A DNA stretch of 39,406 nt from Candidatus Caenarcanales bacterium (GCA_947459525.1 CANHDW010000008.1:1-39406); one strand, 5' to 3'; positions 17,345 through 28,640 are shown, counted from the stretch's first letter. Program-made: numbers and translations. The notes: generated from the sequence alone by a model not told the origin.

Positions 17345-20245
17345 GTGGACTTGGACCCAGTTTATTTAAAAGCTAAAGAATTATTAGAATTTCATAAGGA
17401 AGAGCTTAAGAAAATCAAGCTCTTGGATTTATCTTGGTGGAGTCAGCAGGTTCTTATATTTTCTTCTAAAAACCCACGCTTGCAAAAACAGTTATTTAAG
17501 TTTGTTGATTTATATCCAAGTTTGAAGACACCTGAAATGGTAGCTAAGTATCTCTTGGAATACATGAGGGAAGAGGATTTATTTCTTGGTGATTTAGTTT
17601 ATATCGGGACTCGCTTTCCGCTAGGAGCTTCTCTGGTAGATCGTTTTACTAGATTCGGTGTTAAGTCTCTCGCTAAGAATTTTATTGTTGATAATGATGA
17701 GCAGAAATTATCTAAGAAAATAGAGGAGCTTAGCCTTTCTGGATTGGATTGTACTTTAGATATTTTAGGCGAGCTTGCTATTAGTCAAGAAGAGTCAGAA
17801 AAATATTTGCAAACATACTTAGACTTACTTGAAACCAAGCCGGGTATTGCTTTATCTGTTAAATTATCAAGTCTCTGCTCGCAGATGAAAGCTAGTGCCT
17901 ATGAGCTAAACAAGAAAACGTTAAAAGATAATTTAGCAAAAATTTTCCGCGCTGCTTTGGATAATGGCTCTGAAATAACTATAGATAGTGAGCATTACGA
18001 TACTAAAACATTATTTTTCGATACGGTAAAAGAACTTTTATTGACTGAAGAATTTAAAAACTGGTCTGGTGCAGGAGTCGTTATACAAGCGTATTTAAAG
18101 GAAAGTAGAAGCGATTTGATTTCTTTTATAGAGTTTTCGCAAAAGAGAAAAGTTTCTTTAAAAATCAGATTGGTTAAAGGTGCTTATTGGGACTATGAAA
18201 GAGCAGTTGCAATTCAGAATAATTGGAATGTTCCCGTTTATGAAAGAAAGGTAGAGACTGATAAGAACTATGAAGACTTACTGGAATTACTTTTTAAAAA
18301 TCATAAATATATTTTCCCTGCGATAGCTAGTCATAATATTCGCTCTATTGCTCTAACAATGGAGCTTGCGAAGCTATATAAAGTAGATAAAGATAGATAT
18401 GAGTTTCAGTTCCTTTATGGAATGCTAGATCATATGAAATTATTCTTGAGTGAGCGTTCTTATGGCGTGAGAGTTTATCTTCCGTGTGGTGATTTAGTAG
18501 AAGGCATGGCGTATTTAGTTAGAAGGCTTTTAGAGAATACTGCAAATGATTCATTCTTATTTCAGAGTTTCAGTGATGATAATTTAGACAAGCTTATTCA
18601 AAAGCCAGCATTAAATAATGTTTTATCAACTAAGTTTGATGACTATGGTAGCAAAGAGTTTACGAATTCGCCGCTTTTAGATTTTTCTAAAATTAGAACA
18701 CGTTTTGAAATGCAGTTTGCTGTTGAGCAACTTATGAAGCAGATTAATCAGCGTCCATTAGAGGTCTACTCGATTATAAATGGCAAGGATGTTCTTTTAA
18801 GAAAGACTTTCACCTCGATTAATCCTTCTCAGAAAAGTCAAGTAGTGGCTTATGCTCATGCTGCTGAGACTAGTGATGTGAATTTTGCGGTTAATAGTTC
18901 TAAACAAGCTTTTATGTGGTGGTCACATTTACCTGCGCAGAGAAGAATTAATATTATGAAAGCTTTTGCAAGGCTTTTGGAGCGAAAGCGACAAGATTAT
19001 GCAGCTCTCCTGATTTTAGAGGTGGCTAAGACTTGGAATGAGGCTAATGCTGAATTATCAGAGGCTATTGATTTTATATATTATTATGCAGAGCAGGCAG
19101 AGAGCTTATTTGCGGAGAATAAATTAAGATCGCTACCTGGTGAAGCTAATAGTAATGTCTATAAGGCTTTAGGAGTAACTGCTGTGATTTCTCCTTGGAA
19201 TTTCCCTTTAGCTATATTACTTGGGATGACTTCAGCTGCTTTACTTGCTGGGAATACAGTTATTATTAAGCCTTCTGAGGAAGCACCAGCTATCGCATAT
19301 AAACTCGTTACCGATTTAAATAAGATTATTCGTGATTCTTTTCCTTTTAAAGATACTAAATACGCTGAATCTGTGACTCAGTTGCTATTAGGTTCGGGAA
19401 GTGAAATAGGTGCGGAACTTGCTCGCCATAAAGATATTAATCTTATTACTTTTACGGGGTCTTGTGAAACAGGTATGCAGATTAATAAGAGTTTAAATGA
19501 GCATCCTCATTTAAAGAAAAAATTAATCGCTGAGATGGGTGGTAAAAACGCTATTGTTGCAGATGAAACTGCTGATCTTGATCAGTTAATTCCAGCTGTT
19601 TTAAAATCTGCATTTTCTTTTTCAGGTCAGAAGTGTTCGGCTTGTTCAAGATTAATTTTAGTTAGTAGTATCTATGGAAAAGTTAAAGAGAGATTAGTAG
19701 CTGCGGTGGGAGCGATTAATATAGGACCTGCTTATTTAGCTGAGTCTGATATGACTTCCTTGATTAATGAAAAGGCTTTTAAAAAATTTGAAGCATACTT
19801 TAATTTAGCTAAACGAGAGGCCTCCATTGTGATTGGGAATTGCTCAGTGGATAAAGACTCTTTTAAAGCTGCTCCAGTAATTGTTGAAAATGTTTCTCCG
19901 CGCAGTGCTTTGGCTCAAGATGAAATCTTCGCACCGATTTTATGCTTGTTTGTGGTAGATGATTTTAATTCTGCCGTTGACCTAGCGAATGATTCTAAAT
20001 ATGGTCTTACTGGAGCTGTTTTCTCAAGAAGTCCTAAAAATATTGATTATGCTAAGGAGCATTTTAAGGTAGGTAATTTATATATAAATCAAGCTTGCAC
20101 CGGGGCGATAGTTAGCAGGCAGGCTTTTGGGGGTACTAAACTTTCTAGTATTGGCTATAAAGCAGGTGGCTCAAATTATCTATTACAGTTTTTAGAAGAA
20201 AAAACTATTACGGAAAATACCATGCGTCACGGCATGATAGTTTAA
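17345..20245 (+). CDS. putA: Bifunctional proline dehydrogenase / L-glutamate gamma-semialdehyde dehydrogenase
   Basis: PRODH region (RLVKGAYWDYE, ASHNIRS) followed by ALDH region (SPWNFPLAILLGM, GQKCSACSR, EIFAPIL). Confidence 0.93.
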   Translation: MDLDPVYLKAKELLEFHKEELKKIKLLDLSWWSQQVLIFSSKNPRLQKQLFKFVDLYPSLKTPEMVAKYLLEYMREEDLFLGDLVYIGTRFPLGASLVDRFTRFGVKSLAKNFIVDNDEQKLSKKIEELSLSGLDCTLDILGELAISQEESEKYLQTYLDLLETKPGIALSVKLSSLCSQMKASAYELNKKTLKDNLAKIFRAALDNGSEITIDSEHYDTKTLFFDTVKELLLTEEFKNWSGAGVVIQAYLKESRSDLISFIEFSQKRKVSLKIRLVKGAYWDYERAVAIQNNWNVPVYERKVETDKNYEDLLELLFKNHKYIFPAIASHNIRSIALTMELAKLYKVDKDRYEFQFLYGMLDHMKLFLSERSYGVRVYLPCGDLVEGMAYLVRRLLENTANDSFLFQSFSDDNLDKLIQKPALNNVLSTKFDDYGSKEFTNSPLLDFSKIRTRFEMQFAVEQLMKQINQRPLEVYSIINGKDVLLRKTFTSINPSQKSQVVAYAHAAETSDVNFAVNSSKQAFMWWSHLPAQRRINIMKAFARLLERKRQDYAALLILEVAKTWNEANAELSEAIDFIYYYAEQAESLFAENKLRSLPGEANSNVYKALGVTAVISPWNFPLAILLGMTSAALLAGNTVIIKPSEEAPAIAYKLVTDLNKIIRDSFPFKDTKYAESVTQLLLGSGSEIGAELARHKDINLITFTGSCETGMQINKSLNEHPHLKKKLIAEMGGKNAIVADETADLDQLIPAVLKSAFSFSGQKCSACSRLILVSSIYGKVKERLVAAVGAINIGPAYLAESDMTSLINEKAFKKFEAYFNLAKREASIVIGNCSVDKDSFKAAPVIVENVSPRSALAQDEIFAPILCLFVVDDFNSAVDLANDSKYGLTGAVFSRSPKNIDYAKEHFKVGNLYINQACTGAIVSRQAFGGTKLSSIGYKAGGSNYLLQFLEEKTITENTMRHGMIV

Positions 20246-20300
20246 AACACGAATAAAAGTGGAATAATGACTTAGTAATCTACTAATTATCGGGGGATAA

Positions 20301-22364
20301 ATGGGTATACCTAGTTCTGGTTCTAATCCTTTTTATTTAAGGGCTTCATCGGTAGAAGCTGCTTTTGAGGCTGTGAATAGTAATTTTTTTAATAGAAATA
20401 AAGACAAATTAGAAGGTGGAACGAAAGAGCAGTCCATTACTAGGACTATTGGTGCAGATTCTTATGCTTATAAAGCTCAAGGCATGGGTCATGTTAAAGA
20501 TGGATTGGCTGAATCTTTAAGTAAACTGCAAGATTCGAAGAGTAGTTTTGATCAAGTTAAATCTAATGTCGATCGAATTAAGAAAATAATAGGCGATGCT
20601 AGTAATGGTACTATCGTGGGTTCAGCTTTAGATGATGCTCAAGATGAAATTAATTCTTTAGTCGCTGAAATTAATGGCATAACCGCAAATGCTAAATACG
20701 GAGATAAACTTCTTTTTGATGGTAATTTCAAAGAATCTATGATGACGGGATTGAATCCGTCTAATAATTTAAAGCTTGATTTTACTCCTGGAACGGCTTC
20801 TAGGACGATTACTCCAGCCTTAGTTCAGACTTTTAATAATGTAGGTGGTGCAGCCTGGGATCAATATGAGGTTAAGTATGCGGATGATAAATATATAGTA
20901 GCTACTGCAAGATATAGAGAAGATCCAAATAATGCTTATATACAGAATGGTACGAATGTAGCTAACTCTACTGCTGATGGAGCTGTTTTTGTATATGATT
21001 CTCAGACTAGAGCACTTATAAAGCAAATTGATCCAGTGCGTAAAGATGTATTGAATCAACAGTTCGGTTCCTCGGTATCTGTGCAAGGAGATAAGTTAAT
21101 TGTAGGAGCGAATCCAGCACAGGTAAATGCTAATGTTCAAGACGATTTTTTCGGTGGAGAAGCTTATATGTTTGATTTAACTGACCTTAATAACCCTACT
21201 ACTGGTGGTTTATTAACTACATTTACGCATTCTGATATTAAGGGAGAGCAGTTTAATGGTGGTACTAGACCCTCTGGTTTTGGGAGCAGTGTGCAAATAC
21301 AAGGCGATAAAGTATTTGTTGTTGGTGGTTGGCATGATGATCCTGCTAATAATCGTACAGGTGCTATTTGGGAATTTAATCTTGATGGTAGTTTCGTGAA
21401 AAAGTACGACAATTTACCTAATACTTTTGGTTTTGGTGACACTCTTGGAACTTTTGAAGTTAATGATAATTACATAGTAGGGTCTCAGATTTATAAAAAT
21501 GATGGTAGTGGCAGGATGTTCGTTCTGGATAGAAATACTGGTGGCATGTCGTATATAGATCCGCCGAGTAGCTTCGCTGGACAGTTTTATGGTTCTGATT
21601 TTTCTGTTTTTGGAGATAAATTATTAGTAGGTGCTAGTGGTCTTGAGGGAGGCATGTTCTATGGTTTAGGTGGCACTGCTTATACAGGAAAAGCTTATCT
21701 ATATGATATTTCCACATCAAATTTCGGAACATTGCTGCACGAATTTAGTGGCGATGTGACTTTGAATGATCGTGATAGATTCGGTTCAACGGTTAAACTC
21801 ACTGGTGGCTATGTACTAGTAGGAGCTCACGGAGATGATACTGCGGGTACTAATACTGGTGCTACTTATCTTTTTGATGCTAACTCTTTTGATCTTGTGG
21901 CGAAGTCTACGGATTTTGCTGGATCAGATTTAGCTGGTCCAAAATTATTCGCTTCGGATCCAGCTTTTAATAGTTATATTGGTGTGGCTCGTGAATATGA
22001 TTTCCTTTCAAGTATTAAACCCTCTGGTACTTCTATTAATTTAAACACCGATACCGTACGTACGGGTTCCATGGGAAATGCTTCATTGGCTTCATTAGAT
22101 CAGTTATCGGTTTCTTTGACTAATGCTTCACTCGGCAATGTTACAGGACTTGTTAATAGCAACACTGTCTATAACATTAATACTATCGCCGACAATATGA
22201 CTAGAATGGAGGTTATTTTTAATTCAGCTCTTTCTAGGGTAGGGAATGAATATAAGAGAGCGGATCAATTGCAAAAAAAATATTTTGATGCTTCTAAGTT
22301 TATTGGGAATTTAGGCGTGCAGAGTAATGCAAATCCGAATACAGTTTCAAGTTTACTGCCATAG
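20301..22364 (+). CDS. Flagellin-like protein with internal FG-GAP/beta-propeller-like domain
   Basis: N-terminal flagellin-like helix (DRIKKIIGDASNGT...AQDEINSLVAEINGITANAKYGDKLLFDG) and matching C-terminal helix; central FGSSVSVQGDKLIVGA-type repeats. Confidence 0.75.
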   Translation: MGIPSSGSNPFYLRASSVEAAFEAVNSNFFNRNKDKLEGGTKEQSITRTIGADSYAYKAQGMGHVKDGLAESLSKLQDSKSSFDQVKSNVDRIKKIIGDASNGTIVGSALDDAQDEINSLVAEINGITANAKYGDKLLFDGNFKESMMTGLNPSNNLKLDFTPGTASRTITPALVQTFNNVGGAAWDQYEVKYADDKYIVATARYREDPNNAYIQNGTNVANSTADGAVFVYDSQTRALIKQIDPVRKDVLNQQFGSSVSVQGDKLIVGANPAQVNANVQDDFFGGEAYMFDLTDLNNPTTGGLLTTFTHSDIKGEQFNGGTRPSGFGSSVQIQGDKVFVVGGWHDDPANNRTGAIWEFNLDGSFVKKYDNLPNTFGFGDTLGTFEVNDNYIVGSQIYKNDGSGRMFVLDRNTGGMSYIDPPSSFAGQFYGSDFSVFGDKLLVGASGLEGGMFYGLGGTAYTGKAYLYDISTSNFGTLLHEFSGDVTLNDRDRFGSTVKLTGGYVLVGAHGDDTAGTNTGATYLFDANSFDLVAKSTDFAGSDLAGPKLFASDPAFNSYIGVAREYDFLSSIKPSGTSINLNTDTVRTGSMGNASLASLDQLSVSLTNASLGNVTGLVNSNTVYNINTIADNMTRMEVIFNSALSRVGNEYKRADQLQKKYFDASKFIGNLGVQSNANPNTVSSLLP

Positions 22365-22432
22365 TTAAAGAGAATTACATACTTAATGCAATTAATGGAG
22401 GGGGGATGCGTTCTATAATATGATTAAGACTT

Positions 22433-23821
22433 ATGGAACCTCTTTTAGATCCTAAAATCGCAGAGAATCTTATTAATCATGCGTTGAGGCAGGGAGCTGA
22501 TTTCTGTGATATTTTTATAGAAAGAAAAAATCATTTAACTTTTAAGCAGGCTTCTAAGCAGCTAGATTCGATTAACTCTGGTATAGATTTTGGTTTAGGT
22601 ATACGCCTGATTTATGGTTCTGAAGTTTATTACGGTACAGCTAGTACTTTAGATGAGCTAGAGCTGTTAAAAATAGTTTCTAATCTTAGGTCTACTGCTA
22701 ATCCCTCTAAAGAAAAGCTTGCGTTGCCATTTACTAAAACCTTTTTGGGGAGTGATTTAAGTTCTGGTTTAAAGAATGAGGACTGGCAAGAAAAAATCGA
22801 ATTTTTATTAAGTATGGACAGGCAGATGCGTTCTTTGAGTGAGAAGCTTATTCAGGTAAATTTAAATCTCGCACAAAGCAGGCAGGAAGTGCAGATATAT
22901 AATTCAGAAGGTTTAAATATTTCTGATATTCGTAATTATATTCGCCTCAGCGTAACGGCTATCGCTGAGGACGGTAATTTAAGAGAGGATGCTTATGAAG
23001 CTCCGGGAGCTACTATGGATATGGATTTTATTCGTCAGTTAGATTCTGAGAGTCTTGGAGAGAAAGTCGTTTCAAGAGCATTAAGAAAGCTTTCTGCGAT
23101 AGCCTGCCCAGCTGGGAAAATGCCAGTTATTTTAGAAAATGCTTTTGGTGGTGTTATTTTTCATGAAGCCTGCGGGCATCTTTTAGAGACTACTAGTGTC
23201 CAAAGGCGTTCTAGTGTTTTTTGGGATAAGATGAATCAGCAGATCGCAAATCCAGCTGTTACCGCTGTAGATGACGGTACTATCGCTGATAAGTGGGGCA
23301 GCATCAGAATCGATGATGAGGGGCGTCAAACCAAGCGTACTGATTTAATTTTAAATGGGGTTTTAAAAAATTTCCTAGTTGATTATGTCGGGCATTTAAA
23401 AACTCAGTATCCACTGAGTGCCTCTGCTAGACGTGAAAGCTATCGTTATGCACCAGCTTCACGTATGCGTAATACTTTTATTTGCCCAGGTGATTTTTCT
23501 CGAGATGAATTAATTTCTTCTATAGATTATGGTCTCTACGCTGAGAGCCTTGGTGGTGGTAGTGTGATCCCTGGTACTGGTGAGTTTAATTTCGCTGTGA
23601 ATAGTGGTTATTTAATCGAAAATGGTAAACTGACTAGACCCGTTAAGGGAGCGACTTTAATCGGTACTGGCCCTGAAATATTACAGAGAATCTCCATGGT
23701 GGGTAAAGAGTTAGAGCTTGCCGCAGGAATGTGTGGTTCAGTCAGTGGTTCTGTTCCAGTAACTGTAGGACAGCCGCCTCTTAAGGTTGATGAGATATTA
23801 GTTGGTGGGGAGCTTTCATAA
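22433..23821 (+). CDS. tldD: Metalloprotease TldD
   Basis: HEACGHLLE zinc motif, TldD length and C-terminus. Confidence 0.92.
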   Translation: MEPLLDPKIAENLINHALRQGADFCDIFIERKNHLTFKQASKQLDSINSGIDFGLGIRLIYGSEVYYGTASTLDELELLKIVSNLRSTANPSKEKLALPFTKTFLGSDLSSGLKNEDWQEKIEFLLSMDRQMRSLSEKLIQVNLNLAQSRQEVQIYNSEGLNISDIRNYIRLSVTAIAEDGNLREDAYEAPGATMDMDFIRQLDSESLGEKVVSRALRKLSAIACPAGKMPVILENAFGGVIFHEACGHLLETTSVQRRSSVFWDKMNQQIANPAVTAVDDGTIADKWGSIRIDDEGRQTKRTDLILNGVLKNFLVDYVGHLKTQYPLSASARRESYRYAPASRMRNTFICPGDFSRDELISSIDYGLYAESLGGGSVIPGTGEFNFAVNSGYLIENGKLTRPVKGATLIGTGPEILQRISMVGKELELAAGMCGSVSGSVPVTVGQPPLKVDEILVGGELS

Positions 23822-25164
23822 TGACTGACAGAAAAGTAGATTTAGTTTTAGAGGAAATTTCGACTAATTGTAAGCAGCTTGGCGTGAATGATTATGAGAT
23901 ACTGATGAAAGATTCTAATTCTGAAATTTATTCTCATGATAAAGGAAAAGTTTTAGAGCAGAAAGTTACTCAGAATCAGGTACTTGGGCTGAGATTATTT
24001 TTAGATGGAAAAGTGGGAATGAGCTATACCGAAGCTTTAGATTCAGAATCTTTAAAAGCTGTCTGTGAGCAAGCTATGCTTAGTCTTAAATTTTCCACAC
24101 CTAACCCTAAGCAACTTTTAGCTCTAGAAACTATTAATGTAATAGATGATAATGCAGAATTTAATCAGGAATTAAATATCTCTATAGAAGAAAAATTAGC
24201 TTTAGCTAGAGAATTAGAAAATGAAGTTTTTAGTTTATCTGATCGAGTAAAATCTGTTCCCTATAATGGTTTAGCATTTTCTAATGCAAGAACTTTTATC
24301 AGAAATTCTAAAGGCGTAAATTCTGAGCTATCGCGCAAGCAAGTCAGGGCCACTAGTTCATGTTTACTTGAGCATGAAAATAAGCAGGCTTTTGATTACA
24401 TTAGTTATAGCTATTCTAATGTAGATGAAATTAATCCTCGTGAAATGGCTAAAAAAGTTTACGAAGAAAGTTTAGCTATGCTTGAGGCTGGGCCATTAAG
24501 TAATGGACGCTATGACGTGGTTTTTAATCCTGAAACTTTTGAAGAGCTGTTTCATACTTTTAGTGTGATTTTTTCTTCAGAAGCTGCTCGTAAAGAGCTT
24601 AATCCATTATGGAAACAGCGAAATTCTTTGATAGCCTCACCTTTGCTTAGTGCCTATGATAGACCTAGAGCTGCTTATGGGCTGGGACGTCTTTTAATTG
24701 ATGATGAGGGCGTGGCTACAGCTAATCGTACTCTTATTGAAAATGGATATTTTATTGATGGTATCTATAATTCATATACGGCTAATTTTTTTGGAACTAA
24801 AAGCTCTGGCCATGCTAAAAGAAGTCCTAAGTCATCTTTAGATGTGCAGTTACATCAAGCGGAAATTGCTGCTGGTTTGAGTTCTAAAGATGAGATTTAT
24901 AAAGGACGGCTGCTCTATGTTACAAGATTAGATGGTCTTCATTCTGGTGCTAATTTAATTTCGGGAGATTTCTCGTTCGGTGTCGCTGGCTATGTTTTAG
25001 AGGACGGAGCTAAACAGCTTAGCTTTAAAGAGACGACGGTGAAGGGTAATTTTTATCAGATGCTGAAAGATATTATGCTTATTGGCTCTGAGATAAAGCC
25101 CTCTAATTCGGGTGATTTTTTTGCTCCAGAGATTCGCTTTGGTGAACTGTCGTTTGCTGCCTGA
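23821..25164 (+). CDS. pmbA: TldD/PmbA family protein (TldE)
   Basis: TldE-like fold sequence; TAATG overlap with tldD. Confidence 0.9.
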   Translation: MTDRKVDLVLEEISTNCKQLGVNDYEILMKDSNSEIYSHDKGKVLEQKVTQNQVLGLRLFLDGKVGMSYTEALDSESLKAVCEQAMLSLKFSTPNPKQLLALETINVIDDNAEFNQELNISIEEKLALARELENEVFSLSDRVKSVPYNGLAFSNARTFIRNSKGVNSELSRKQVRATSSCLLEHENKQAFDYISYSYSNVDEINPREMAKKVYEESLAMLEAGPLSNGRYDVVFNPETFEELFHTFSVIFSSEAARKELNPLWKQRNSLIASPLLSAYDRPRAAYGLGRLLIDDEGVATANRTLIENGYFIDGIYNSYTANFFGTKSSGHAKRSPKSSLDVQLHQAEIAAGLSSKDEIYKGRLLYVTRLDGLHSGANLISGDFSFGVAGYVLEDGAKQLSFKETTVKGNFYQMLKDIMLIGSEIKPSNSGDFFAPEIRFGELSFAA

Positions 25165-25185
25165 GTTCGCTTTAATTAATAAAAA

Positions 25186-25262
25186 TGGTCGGGACAGCAG
25201 GATTTGAACCTGCGACCTCTTCGTCCCAAGCGAAGCGCTCTACCAAGCTGAGCCATGTCCCG
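25186..25262 (-). tRNA. tRNA-Pro(TGG), CCA encoded
   Basis: Acceptor CGGGACA/TGTCCCG, anticodon loop CTTGGGA, GGTTCGAATCC T-arm, 3' ACCA then T-run. Confidence 0.95.
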
Positions 25263-25329
25263 TCTCAGATCGAGTTTAAATTATAAAATGCTTTTAAAAA
25301 TAATTCTTGTATTTTTTATAAATGAAACA

Positions 25330-25971
25330 TTAATATTCTTGTGTGGGTAAATAAAAGTATTTTGAAAAGTTCTCAGATAAGTCATTTAATAAGGATTTTG
25401 CTAAGTTCTGAGTGATGTTAATGCTAGTAATCTCCTCTAGGCTGATAGGCATTGCCTTCGGTATATCAAGAGAACTTTCTTTTAACTGATAACTACTTTT
25501 GTAAAGATTAATGCCTATGCCTACTGTATGGTATTCAGTATCTTTAAAAAAGAATCTTTCTAGAAGTATCCCAGCTAGCTTGCAGTTATTAACGTATATG
25601 TCATTAAGTGGTTTTAGTTTAAATTCTGGAGATGGCTCTATAGCTGCTTTTTCAGTGCTTTCTTTTAAAGACTGCTGCGAAACTCGCTTTAGACCTTCTT
25701 TTAATGATCTAATACAGAGTTCAGTCGCTAATATCGATGAGTTCTCTGCTGGAATTTTAAGATCGCTGACTAAAGATACATAGAGACCAGCACCACGTGG
25801 CGAGGCCCAGCTTTTACCATGCTGACCGCGTCCCTGTGATTGAAAATCAGCACTTATACAGATTATCGAGCCTGGTTTATATTCAGAACTCTCTTTGATA
25901 AGCCTTTTGGCTTCGTTCATGGTGGAATCCAGATCTAGATAGTGTTTAAAGGAGATTGTTGCTTGAGACAT
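25330..25971 (-). CDS. birA: Biotin--[acetyl-CoA-carboxylase] ligase, BirA-like
   Basis: SADFQSQGRGQHGKSWASPRGAGLYVS, KPLNDIYVNNCKLAGILLE, GIGINL. Confidence 0.85.
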   Translation of the reverse strand: MSQATISFKHYLDLDSTMNEAKRLIKESSEYKPGSIICISADFQSQGRGQHGKSWASPRGAGLYVSLVSDLKIPAENSSILATELCIRSLKEGLKRVSQQSLKESTEKAAIEPSPEFKLKPLNDIYVNNCKLAGILLERFFFKDTEYHTVGIGINLYKSSYQLKESSLDIPKAMPISLEEITSINITQNLAKSLLNDLSENFSKYFYLPTQEY

Positions 25972-26086
25972 CTATGTAGTACCGAGTTGATATGAGCATA
26001 ATAAATTATATATATGATCTAAATATTGTTTTAATATAAATTATCTGACTTTTCTCTATAAAACTTGTTAAGATTTTATTCTCAGT

Positions 26087-26299
26087 ATGTCAAAGCGTAA
26101 GACTAATAAATCGGCAAAGAAAAGATTCAAGTTAACTGGCACAGGTAAGCTAACTTTTAAGAAAGGTGGTATCAGCCATTTGAATACAGGTATGTCTGCT
26201 AAGCATAAAAGACGCCTAAGAAAGCCAGAGGGCGAAGTACATGAGTCTCAAATGGAGAGAATTATGTCTATGTTCCCATATACTAAGTACGCGAGATAG
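26087..26299 (+). CDS. rpmI: 50S ribosomal protein L35
   Basis: MSKRKTNKSAKKRFKLTGTGKL...MFPYTKYAR. Confidence 0.93.
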   Translation: MSKRKTNKSAKKRFKLTGTGKLTFKKGGISHLNTGMSAKHKRRLRKPEGEVHESQMERIMSMFPYTKYAR

Positions 26300-26345
26300 T
26301 TTTAAGTAAAAGAATTTAGGAATTTTATTTTTCAAGAGGTAAGTC

Positions 26346-26711
26346 ATGAGAGTCACAAGAGGTAATGTAAATAGAAAAAAACATAAGAAGGTATTAAAAC
26401 TTACCAAAGGTTATGCTGGTAGCAGAAGTAAGATCTTCGTTGCTGCTATGCAGTCTATGATGAAAGGTCTTAAGAAGGCTTACATCGGTAGAAAGCTTAA
26501 GAAAAGAGATTTCAGAGGACTTTGGATTCAGAGGATTAATGCTGCTGCAAGAGAGCTAGGTATTTCTTATAGTCAGTTTATTAATGGTTTGGCTAAGGCT
26601 AATATAATTATCAACAGAAAAATGCTTGCAGATATCGCTGTTAATGATAAGATCGCTTTTGCTAAATTGGTTGATCAAGCTAAAGCTGCTATTATCTCAG
26701 TTGCTGCTTAG
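26346..26711 (+). CDS. rplT: 50S ribosomal protein L20
   Basis: [28 protein letters not shown]...[16 protein letters not shown]. Confidence 0.96.
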   Translation: MRVTRGNVNRKKHKKVLKLTKGYAGSRSKIFVAAMQSMMKGLKKAYIGRKLKKRDFRGLWIQRINAAARELGISYSQFINGLAKANIIINRKMLADIAVNDKIAFAKLVDQAKAAIISVAA

Positions 26712-28615
26712 GAAGATTCTTTTAAGAGCTGCTGAATTTCTCTAAGTAGTCTTTGGGTATTTTCTTCATCTTTATTTTTTTCTGCTTCCTGTAATTCTTT
26801 ATCTAACTTACGTTTGAGAATTTCTGATTTTTGTTTTCTTAAAACTGAAATTATTTCATTAAAACGGGTTAAATACTGTTTTTTATCAGATTCTAATTCC
26901 ATGGCTATCTCAGCTAAGTCACTAGAGTACTTAAGGTCTTCAAGTGATTCATGATTTTTAAGTTTTTTAAATTTACTATTCGTGTCATCATCGGGATTTT
27001 CAAAGCTTACATCTACTAAAGCTGAAAGTATCATTTGATGTTCTTCTTTATTTAAGCTATATTCATTTGCCATAAACTCTTCTAGAAGTCTTCTGTCGTC
27101 AAGCATAATAGCTAAAAGCTCTATATCAAATCTGCTTAATGGATCTAAGTTGATCGAAGACTGCTTCTTGGAATTTTGGATTCGTGGCGTGAAGGGCTGA
27201 TTAGTATTAGCTTCTGTAGGCTTATTTGAGTGAATAAAAGCAGCTGAATTACTACTGTTATTAGTTCCAGTTACTGCAAATTCTCTAGAAAGGTTTTTAA
27301 ATTCTTTTCTTATCTGTTCTTCAAGAATACTACTACTGAGATCCAGTCTTGCAGCTAGTTTCTGTATATAAGCGTTTAGTTCAATTTTATTATTAATAAA
27401 ATACAGGAAACGAGACATTTTAGAAATGAAATTAGCTTTTTCTCTAGGTCCAAATTCTTCTTTTTTAAATTCTGATATTAATTTATCTGTTTTATAATCG
27501 ATAAACGATTTAGCATTTTTAATTTCAAGCTCAAAATTATTACTGCCAAAGAGTTTTATAAAATCATCAGGGTCTTTAGCTGTTTGTAAATCTATGACTT
27601 TGATTTCAGGATTCAGTTCAGCTGCGATTTGCATGATAACTTCAAAAGCCCTTTCCTTGGCTAATTCACCAGCCTTATCACTATCTAAGCAGAGATAAAT
27701 ACTTTTACTAGAAGAATACTTTAGTAAAAGCTTAGCTTGTTTAGGTGTGAGTGCTGTTCCCTGATTGGCGACTGTATTCTTAAAGCCCTCTTTATAAAGT
27801 GCTATTTGATCGAAGTAGCCTTCAACTAAAATGACGAAATCCTTTTCCTTAATAGCTTTCTTCGCAAGCGAGAGACCAAATAATTCATCACCTTTATGAT
27901 ATATATCAGTTTCAGGTGAATTAATATATTTAGGAGCATCTGCTTTATCCTCTAAAATCCTTGCCCCAAAGCCAATAATGTCATCCTTCTCATTAGTAAT
28001 GGGGATCATCAGTCTATCTCTGAATCGATCATAATATTTCCCTGATTTTTCATGATGAATAGCAAGCCCAGACTTGAAAATCGCCTCTTCGCTGATTTTT
28101 AATTTCCCAGTTAAGTGTTTAACCAAAAATCCCCAATCATCTTTAGATGTCGGTGAATAACCGATTCTGAAATTCTTAATCGTATTTAAATCTATCTGCC
28201 TTTCACTGAGATAATTCCTGCACAGTTCAGCGGCTTCAGCACCTAAAAGTTTTTCATGATAATAATCGGCTGTTACAGAATAAATTTCTAAATATTCATT
28301 CTGTAGTTTTTGTTTACCGATATTCTCTGGATGCTGATTTAAAGTTACTCCATATTTTAAGGCTAAGTCTTTTAGAGTTTCAGAAAAATCCTTATTATGG
28401 TATTCAGACCAGAACTTGAAAACGTCTCCTCCTGCACCACAGGCAAAGCATTTATATATGCCTTTTTGTGAGCTGATATGCATTGAAGGTTTGGTGTCAT
28501 TGTGAAAAGGGCATTTGGCGACATAGCTAGCTCCAGCTCTTTTCACTGGAATATGATCAGCGATAAGTTCTACTATGTCAGCTTTCTCTTTAATTTCATT
28601 GATTGGCGATGACAT
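26708..28615 (-). CDS. dnaG: DNA primase
   Basis: CHC2 zinc finger [43 protein letters not shown]. Confidence 0.94.
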   Translation of the reverse strand: MSSPINEIKEKADIVELIADHIPVKRAGASYVAKCPFHNDTKPSMHISSQKGIYKCFACGAGGDVFKFWSEYHNKDFSETLKDLALKYGVTLNQHPENIGKQKLQNEYLEIYSVTADYYHEKLLGAEAAELCRNYLSERQIDLNTIKNFRIGYSPTSKDDWGFLVKHLTGKLKISEEAIFKSGLAIHHEKSGKYYDRFRDRLMIPITNEKDDIIGFGARILEDKADAPKYINSPETDIYHKGDELFGLSLAKKAIKEKDFVILVEGYFDQIALYKEGFKNTVANQGTALTPKQAKLLLKYSSSKSIYLCLDSDKAGELAKERAFEVIMQIAAELNPEIKVIDLQTAKDPDDFIKLFGSNNFELEIKNAKSFIDYKTDKLISEFKKEEFGPREKANFISKMSRFLYFINNKIELNAYIQKLAARLDLSSSILEEQIRKEFKNLSREFAVTGTNNSSNSAAFIHSNKPTEANTNQPFTPRIQNSKKQSSINLDPLSRFDIELLAIMLDDRRLLEEFMANEYSLNKEEHQMILSALVDVSFENPDDDTNSKFKKLKNHESLEDLKYSSDLAEIAMELESDKKQYLTRFNEIISVLRKQKSEILKRKLDKELQEAEKNKDEENTQRLLREIQQLLKESS

Positions 28616-28640
28616 TAGATTGTCTATGATAGCAATTGAT

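Noticed and set aside
20820-21442. Minus-strand ORFs opposite the flagellin-like gene
   Set aside because: Antisense shadow frames with Ile/Ser/Tyr or Pro/Leu bias, no family match.
22433-25164. tldD-pmbA as part of a RiPP maturation cluster
   Set aside because: TldD/E are widespread stand-alone proteases; no precursor-like ORF or modification enzyme is adjacent.
26216-26407. Minus-strand ORF across rpmI-rplT
   Set aside because: Opposes two conserved ribosomal protein genes.
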